Shown here in pieces: positions 60,148-64,000 of a stretch of DNA of 64,000 bases. The DNA comes from Thermoprotei archaeon (GTDB lineage: Archaea > Thermoproteota > Thermoprotei > Thermoproteales > B15-G16). Under the pieces are notes generated by a model. It saw only the letters and a list, made by a program, of their open reading frames with translations. It did not search any database and was not told the DNA's origin. Numbering within the stretch: the first letter of the stretch is position 1; each line of letters starts with the position of its first letter. Location: assembly GCA_003649205.1 (NCBI GenBank), contig QMRC01000005.1, positions 59,821-123,820 of the forward strand. The letters run 5' to 3'. Made by a program: the position numbers and the translations under genes.

Positions 60148-61395
60148 ATGGGTGGAGTATCTATTACCGCTAAGTACCTTGTCCATGCAATATTTGAGGT
60201 AGATGGAATAGTTGACAAGCCAGATGTCATTGGCGCTATCTTCGGTCAGACAGAAGGTCTTCTAGGGGATGAGCTTGACCTACGTGAGCTACAGATGACA
60301 GGTAGAATAGGTAGAATAGAGGTTGAACTTGAGGTAAGAGGAAATAAAACCTATGGAAAAATTCTCATACCATCAAACCTAGATAGAGTTGAGACTTCAC
60401 TAATAGCTGCTGCACTCGAAGCAGTTGATAAGGTAGGTCCCTACTCAGCTAAGATAAAGGTTGTTAGAATTGAAGACCTTAGAAGTGAGAAGAGAAAGAA
60501 GATCATTGAGAGAGCTAAGGAATTACTCAGAACACTTGAACAGGAGGAACTACCAGATACTAGAGCAATAACCGAGGAAGTTCTTAGAGCTGTTAGAGAG
60601 GTTGAGATTGTAAAGTATGGACCTGAAGGGCTGACTGCTGGTCCTGATGTCGATAGATCAGACACCATAATCATTGTGGAAGGTAGAGCAGATGTAATAA
60701 ACCTAGTTAGGCATGGATATAGGAATGTAATTGCTCTTGAAGGAGCTACCGTTCCAAAGACAATAATTGAGCTATGTAAGAAGAAGACAGCGATAGCATT
60801 CGTTGATGGTGATAGAGGTGGAGAAATGGTACTACGAGAGCTATTGAGAGTAGCTGATATTGACTACGTAGCTAGAGCACCACCAGGTAAGGAGGTTGAG
60901 GAACTATCTGCTAAGGAAATAGCTAAGTGCTTAAGGAACAAGGTACCTGCTGACCAGGTAAGAGCAGCATTGCTAAAGGAGGAAAAGATCAAGGCCAAAC
61001 CCGCTAAGGTAGAGGAAGTACCGCAAGAGGAGAAACCCAGTGAAGTAGCTAAGGTTGAGGTAGCAGTACCTGAATACGAGATACCTACACAAGTACTCTC
61101 ACACATCAAGGAGATTCAGGGTAGACTTGAGGCATACCTCTACGATGAGAATTGGAATGTCATTAGCAAGATACCTGTTAGAGATCTAGTAGACTACCTA
61201 CAAACAACCAGTGAAAAGGTCCATGCAGTAGTCTTTGATGGATTAATAACCCAGAGAATCCTAGACATTGCTGGAAGCAAGGGAGTTAAGGTAGTGATAG
61301 GCTTTAGAGTTGGTGGAATAGTCAAGAAACCAAGTGACGTAAAGATACTGACATTTGATGACGTGCTCAAGGTTGCTGAGACAGCAAGTAAGTAG
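60148..61395 (+). CDS. dnaG: Archaeal DnaG primase/exosome subunit
   Basis: The 415-residue protein has an N-terminal archaeal DnaG domain (about 1-150) and a TOPRIM domain with TIIIVEGRADVINLV (catalytic Glu178), IALEGATVP and FVDGDRGGEM (DGD at 220-222). In archaea this DnaG is a subunit of the RNA exosome and can prime RNA weakly. It abuts the convergent polB3 gene (1 bp), and GGTGAC precedes its ATG. Confidence 0.93.
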   Translation: MGGVSITAKYLVHAIFEVDGIVDKPDVIGAIFGQTEGLLGDELDLRELQMTGRIGRIEVELEVRGNKTYGKILIPSNLDRVETSLIAAALEAVDKVGPYSAKIKVVRIEDLRSEKRKKIIERAKELLRTLEQEELPDTRAITEEVLRAVREVEIVKYGPEGLTAGPDVDRSDTIIIVEGRADVINLVRHGYRNVIALEGATVPKTIIELCKKKTAIAFVDGDRGGEMVLRELLRVADIDYVARAPPGKEVEELSAKEIAKCLRNKVPADQVRAALLKEEKIKAKPAKVEEVPQEEKPSEVAKVEVAVPEYEIPTQVLSHIKEIQGRLEAYLYDENWNVISKIPVRDLVDYLQTTSEKVHAVVFDGLITQRILDIAGSKGVKVVIGFRVGGIVKKPSDVKILTFDDVLKVAETASK

Positions 61396-63771
61396 CTACG
61401 TAAAGAACTCAAGTAGTGACTTCTGCTTTCTCCCCGTTCTCAACTGATCCTCCTTAATACCGAAGTAACCAAGTATTCTCATAGCTGCTGGAATTATCTG
61501 CTTATCGATGTAGTACTCGACATCTATTTCATCAATTGACTTAACCAAGATGTATGGCTTAGCTTTCTGAGCTAACTTACCACTACCCTTAGTAACTATG
61601 TAACCCACCTTATCACCCACCGAGAGCTTGTAACCTAGCTCAAGTAACTTCTTAGCTGCAGCCACATGAGCAGATAATACCTTGTACTCACTCAAGTCCT
61701 TACTCAAGGTCTTCCAGATAATGAGCTTACTTAGAGGTACCTTACCGCTTCTCAATTCCTCAATTACTCTATGTACGTACTCAATAGCCTTATCGACACT
61801 TCTCTCCTTTAGCACAATTTCAATAGTCTTCTCCTGTACCTCCTTAGCAATCTCAGCCCAATCACCACGAACAGCTTCAAAACCAACTATGTCAATTCTA
61901 CCATCAGGAAGTAGTCCACAGTACCTCTTCTTAGCTTCTGTAAAGAATACCCTAACGTATATCTTATCTGGTTTCATCTCGAGACCAAGCTCTTTCTCAA
62001 CCCACTCGATGAGCTTCCTGATCCTGTCCTCATCATAGTTCACAAATATGCTGTCTGTATCACCGTAAATTACCTTTAGACCGAGTTGAGTGGCGTAGTT
62101 AATGGTCTTCTTAATCATCTCCCTACCCCAAGCAGTTACAGCCTCAGCAACCTCCCTCATGTACCACCTAGCACCAGTCCAACCACAGTATCCGTACGTA
62201 GCATTTGCTATTACCTTGACAGCTTTTTGCCTCTCATCGAGTATCCTGTACTCAAAGCTAGTTGGTGGGTACTTCTTCATTTCCTCTCTAATAGCTTTCC
62301 TGTACTTAATTAGCGTCTCAAGGACTTTCCTGTAGAAACCTGGAGGTTCTCTTCTAAATCTATGACCAACTTCAGGTGCTACGTAGACCATATCCGGTGC
62401 TATCTCCTCCATTGGAGGTACGTAGGTATCAGGTGATATGTTGTACTTAATCATTATATTTGGGTACATCGCTGAGAAGTCTAGCACAGCAATATTCTCA
62501 TGAATACCAGGTTTAGGTTCAAGCACTATGGCACCTCTATACGTTTCAGCTGGTCTCTCAACTCTATTCGGTACTAGCTCATTGAACTTGTACGCATACC
62601 TCATCAATAACCACTCAACTCTAAAACCAACAGATGCAGCACCTACCTGGTCTAGCGGTATTCCTGTAATGGCTGATAGCTGGATAGCGAACGGTAGGAA
62701 CTTCTCAGCAAGACCAAGTATACTCTCAACATCGTCCATTGCATAGCGCATTAGTAGTGGTCTCCTACTCTCATCGTCCCAGTACCTGTATATTTCATGA
62801 CCTTCAATAAGCACCCTCTCACTCTTCTTCTTAACACCGAGGTAATCAGCAACATTCTCAAGAGTCTTAACCTTAATCTCTGGTATCTCCTCAGCAAAGT
62901 TGTAGAGATCCACATTCGCTCTACCGAGTATGGATATGTGACCATAGACACTGGTAGCTGGCTCAGTATTCAACCTCGATACATTTAGCTTAACCTTAAC
63001 GTACTTACTCCTCTCAAGTAGGTATGGCCAGTCAAATTCATTGCTATTATACCCAACTATTATATCTGGATCAAATTCACGAATTACCCTAACGAACTCC
63101 CAGAGCACATCTCTATCTCTCCTTCCTTCAGCTGTTATCAGCTTCTTTAAACCAGTGTTCGTAGCGATGGAGATTATTATCACTGGATCCTTCTCAGGCT
63201 TCGGTGCACCTGTAGGATTATAACACTCAATATCAAAAGCAAGAACCTTAAGCTCTGGAACACTCCTCATCTCAGGTATTGGCTTCGGCACCCCCTTAGC
63301 CAGATACACTGCGTCAAATTGCCAATCACGAGGTTTCTCAATTTCCTCAACCTCAACTTCGTGCCACGTACATGGGTAGATGTCGTTATCGATCATGTAC
63401 CTCATGTAGTACCTTATATCTGCCTCAAGTACATCTTGAACGAAAGGTAGTGACCTAGCTTCCTCACGAAGGGTCGGTACATCAGGCGGCCTCTGACAAG
63501 TGACCTTGACTACCTTAAGTGGCTTACCAAAGTACTTCTTCTCAACAACATCAAGTGACAGTACCTTAGCTCTAAGACCCAACTTCTTCAAACCCCTAAG
63601 CACAGCATCCATAGGTACATCCTGTTTAGGAACAACATAGAAGTAAGGTCTGAAACTCCTATCACATACAACAACCCTCTTACCGGTGTCCGTGATACCG
63701 AACATCCTAATCTCTGGTATGTCACCAACCATGTCGTACGTTATGTCTAAGAGCCAAAACCTAATCCTCAT
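61396..63771 (-). CDS. Family B DNA polymerase (PolB3-type)
   Basis: The 791-residue enzyme has exonuclease motifs VLAFDIECYN, IVGYNSNEFDWPYL and YAMDDVESI and polymerase motifs VLDFSAMYPNIMI (A), VIANATYGYCGW (B) and YGDTDSIFV (C). It ends GRKQKSLLEFFT, a PCNA-interacting PIP box (QKSLLEFF). Length and PIP box fit the widespread archaeal PolB3. It differs from the 880-residue PolB at 56404, so the organism has at least two. Both look catalytically intact. Confidence 0.95.
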   Translation of the reverse strand: MRIRFWLLDITYDMVGDIPEIRMFGITDTGKRVVVCDRSFRPYFYVVPKQDVPMDAVLRGLKKLGLRAKVLSLDVVEKKYFGKPLKVVKVTCQRPPDVPTLREEARSLPFVQDVLEADIRYYMRYMIDNDIYPCTWHEVEVEEIEKPRDWQFDAVYLAKGVPKPIPEMRSVPELKVLAFDIECYNPTGAPKPEKDPVIIISIATNTGLKKLITAEGRRDRDVLWEFVRVIREFDPDIIVGYNSNEFDWPYLLERSKYVKVKLNVSRLNTEPATSVYGHISILGRANVDLYNFAEEIPEIKVKTLENVADYLGVKKKSERVLIEGHEIYRYWDDESRRPLLMRYAMDDVESILGLAEKFLPFAIQLSAITGIPLDQVGAASVGFRVEWLLMRYAYKFNELVPNRVERPAETYRGAIVLEPKPGIHENIAVLDFSAMYPNIMIKYNISPDTYVPPMEEIAPDMVYVAPEVGHRFRREPPGFYRKVLETLIKYRKAIREEMKKYPPTSFEYRILDERQKAVKVIANATYGYCGWTGARWYMREVAEAVTAWGREMIKKTINYATQLGLKVIYGDTDSIFVNYDEDRIRKLIEWVEKELGLEMKPDKIYVRVFFTEAKKRYCGLLPDGRIDIVGFEAVRGDWAEIAKEVQEKTIEIVLKERSVDKAIEYVHRVIEELRSGKVPLSKLIIWKTLSKDLSEYKVLSAHVAAAKKLLELGYKLSVGDKVGYIVTKGSGKLAQKAKPYILVKSIDEIDVEYYIDKQIIPAAMRILGYFGIKEDQLRTGRKQKSLLEFFT

Positions 63772-63781
63772 GATACCACAC

Positions 63782-64000
63782 TCAGGGGAGTAGGAGGTAC
63801 ATGACTAGAGCATCTTCACCATCAGAATAATACCCACGAACTATATATGCCTTCCTAAACCCAAGCTCCTCATACATCCTAATAGCTATGTAGTTGCTAA
63901 CTCGAACCTCAAGCCTAACAACACGTACACCCAATCTCCTCAACTCCTCAATACACCTACTGAGAAGTAACTTACCGATACCCCTACCACGAAACTCAGG
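63782..64000 (-). CDS. GNAT acetyltransferase, RimI-like (C-terminal part only)
   Basis: The frame runs to the window edge. It reads EFRGRGIGKLLLSRCIEE (acetyl-CoA-binding R/Q-x-x-G-x-G/A signature), VRLEVRVSNYIAIRMYEELGF and GYYSDGEDALVMYLLLP, typical of RimI/Ard1-type N-terminal acetyltransferases. The stop lies 10 bp before polB3, so it is upstream of polB3 on the same strand. The N-terminus is missing. Confidence 0.85.
   Translation of the reverse strand, partial: PEFRGRGIGKLLLSRCIEELRRLGVRVVRLEVRVSNYIAIRMYEELGFRKAYIVRGYYSDGEDALVMYLLLP

Overview
This window is archaeal chromosomal DNA of moderate G+C, most likely from a thermophilic member of the TACK/Thermoproteota group. The evidence is a 7S SRP RNA, ribosomal protein eS26, an archaeal DnaG-type primase, two family B DNA polymerases, a PRC-barrel plus coiled-coil protein resembling CdvA, TATA-box promoters and many leaderless or GGTGA-led starts. 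It also shows a methanogen-like side: the formyl-methanofuran/tetrahydromethanopterin (H4MPT) one-carbon enzymes FwdA, FwdC, a fused FwdD-FwdB, Ftr and Mch; the rare type-2 seryl-tRNA synthetase; and a protein that looks like the methanogen-associated family DUF2193. No mcr, mtr, mtd, mer or hydrogenase genes lie in the window, so methanogenesis itself cannot be claimed from it.

Layout. 0-6.5 kb: end of an ATP-grasp gene, uracil phosphoribosyltransferase, a membrane-anchored glycoside hydrolase and a divergent membrane glycosyltransferase. 6.5-12 kb: unknowns, an ASCH protein, an Xaa-Pro peptidase, a PAPS-reductase-like enzyme, a PHP phosphoesterase and a methyltransferase. 11.8-12.3 kb: SRP RNA and tRNA-Gln. 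12.3-18.2 kb: AbrB and RHH regulators, a KaiC-like ATPase, a YkgJ-like protein, TrmI, a second glycosyltransferase, an HTH-phosphoribosyltransferase regulator, a C/D box sRNA, YjbQ and a MIP18-like protein. 18.2-28.3 kb: the one-carbon island, with CitG-like, LarB-like, MptN/CofF-like ligase, mch, fwdC, fwdA, fwdDB, CofE-like and ftr.

28.3-33.2 kb: a convergent pair of paralogous nucleotidyltransferases, a B12-binding radical SAM protein, a GDPD-like phosphodiesterase and a MobA-like nucleotidyltransferase. 33.4-35.9 kb: the DUF2193-like gene and an aquaporin with both NPA boxes altered. 35.9-44 kb: Cas4-like nuclease, aminotransferase/dehydrogenase pair, C/D box sRNA beside a SPOUT-like protein, solitary C5-cytosine methyltransferase, SPFH/NfeD pair and a DegT aminotransferase. 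44-50.7 kb: unknowns, mini zinc ribbons, SerRS-2, an H/ACA guide RNA, an Lrp regulator, a second RimK-like ligase and the CdvA-like protein. 50.7-64 kb: information processing (UDG, ProRS, eS26, TrmY, CDP-alcohol transferase, endonuclease IV, PolB, methionine aminopeptidase, DnaG, PolB, RimI).

How it fits together. Fwd, Ftr and Mch catalyse consecutive steps between CO2 and methenyl-H4MPT. MobA-like could supply the molybdopterin dinucleotide that FwdB needs, and the RimK- and CofE-like ligases could glutamylate H4MPT, methanofuran or F420. The points most worth following up are the DUF2193-like/aquaporin pair with its operator-like palindrome, the CofE-like gene inside the Fwd/Ftr/Mch operon, the nucleotidyltransferase pair, and three small guide RNAs recognised from box motifs and folding.
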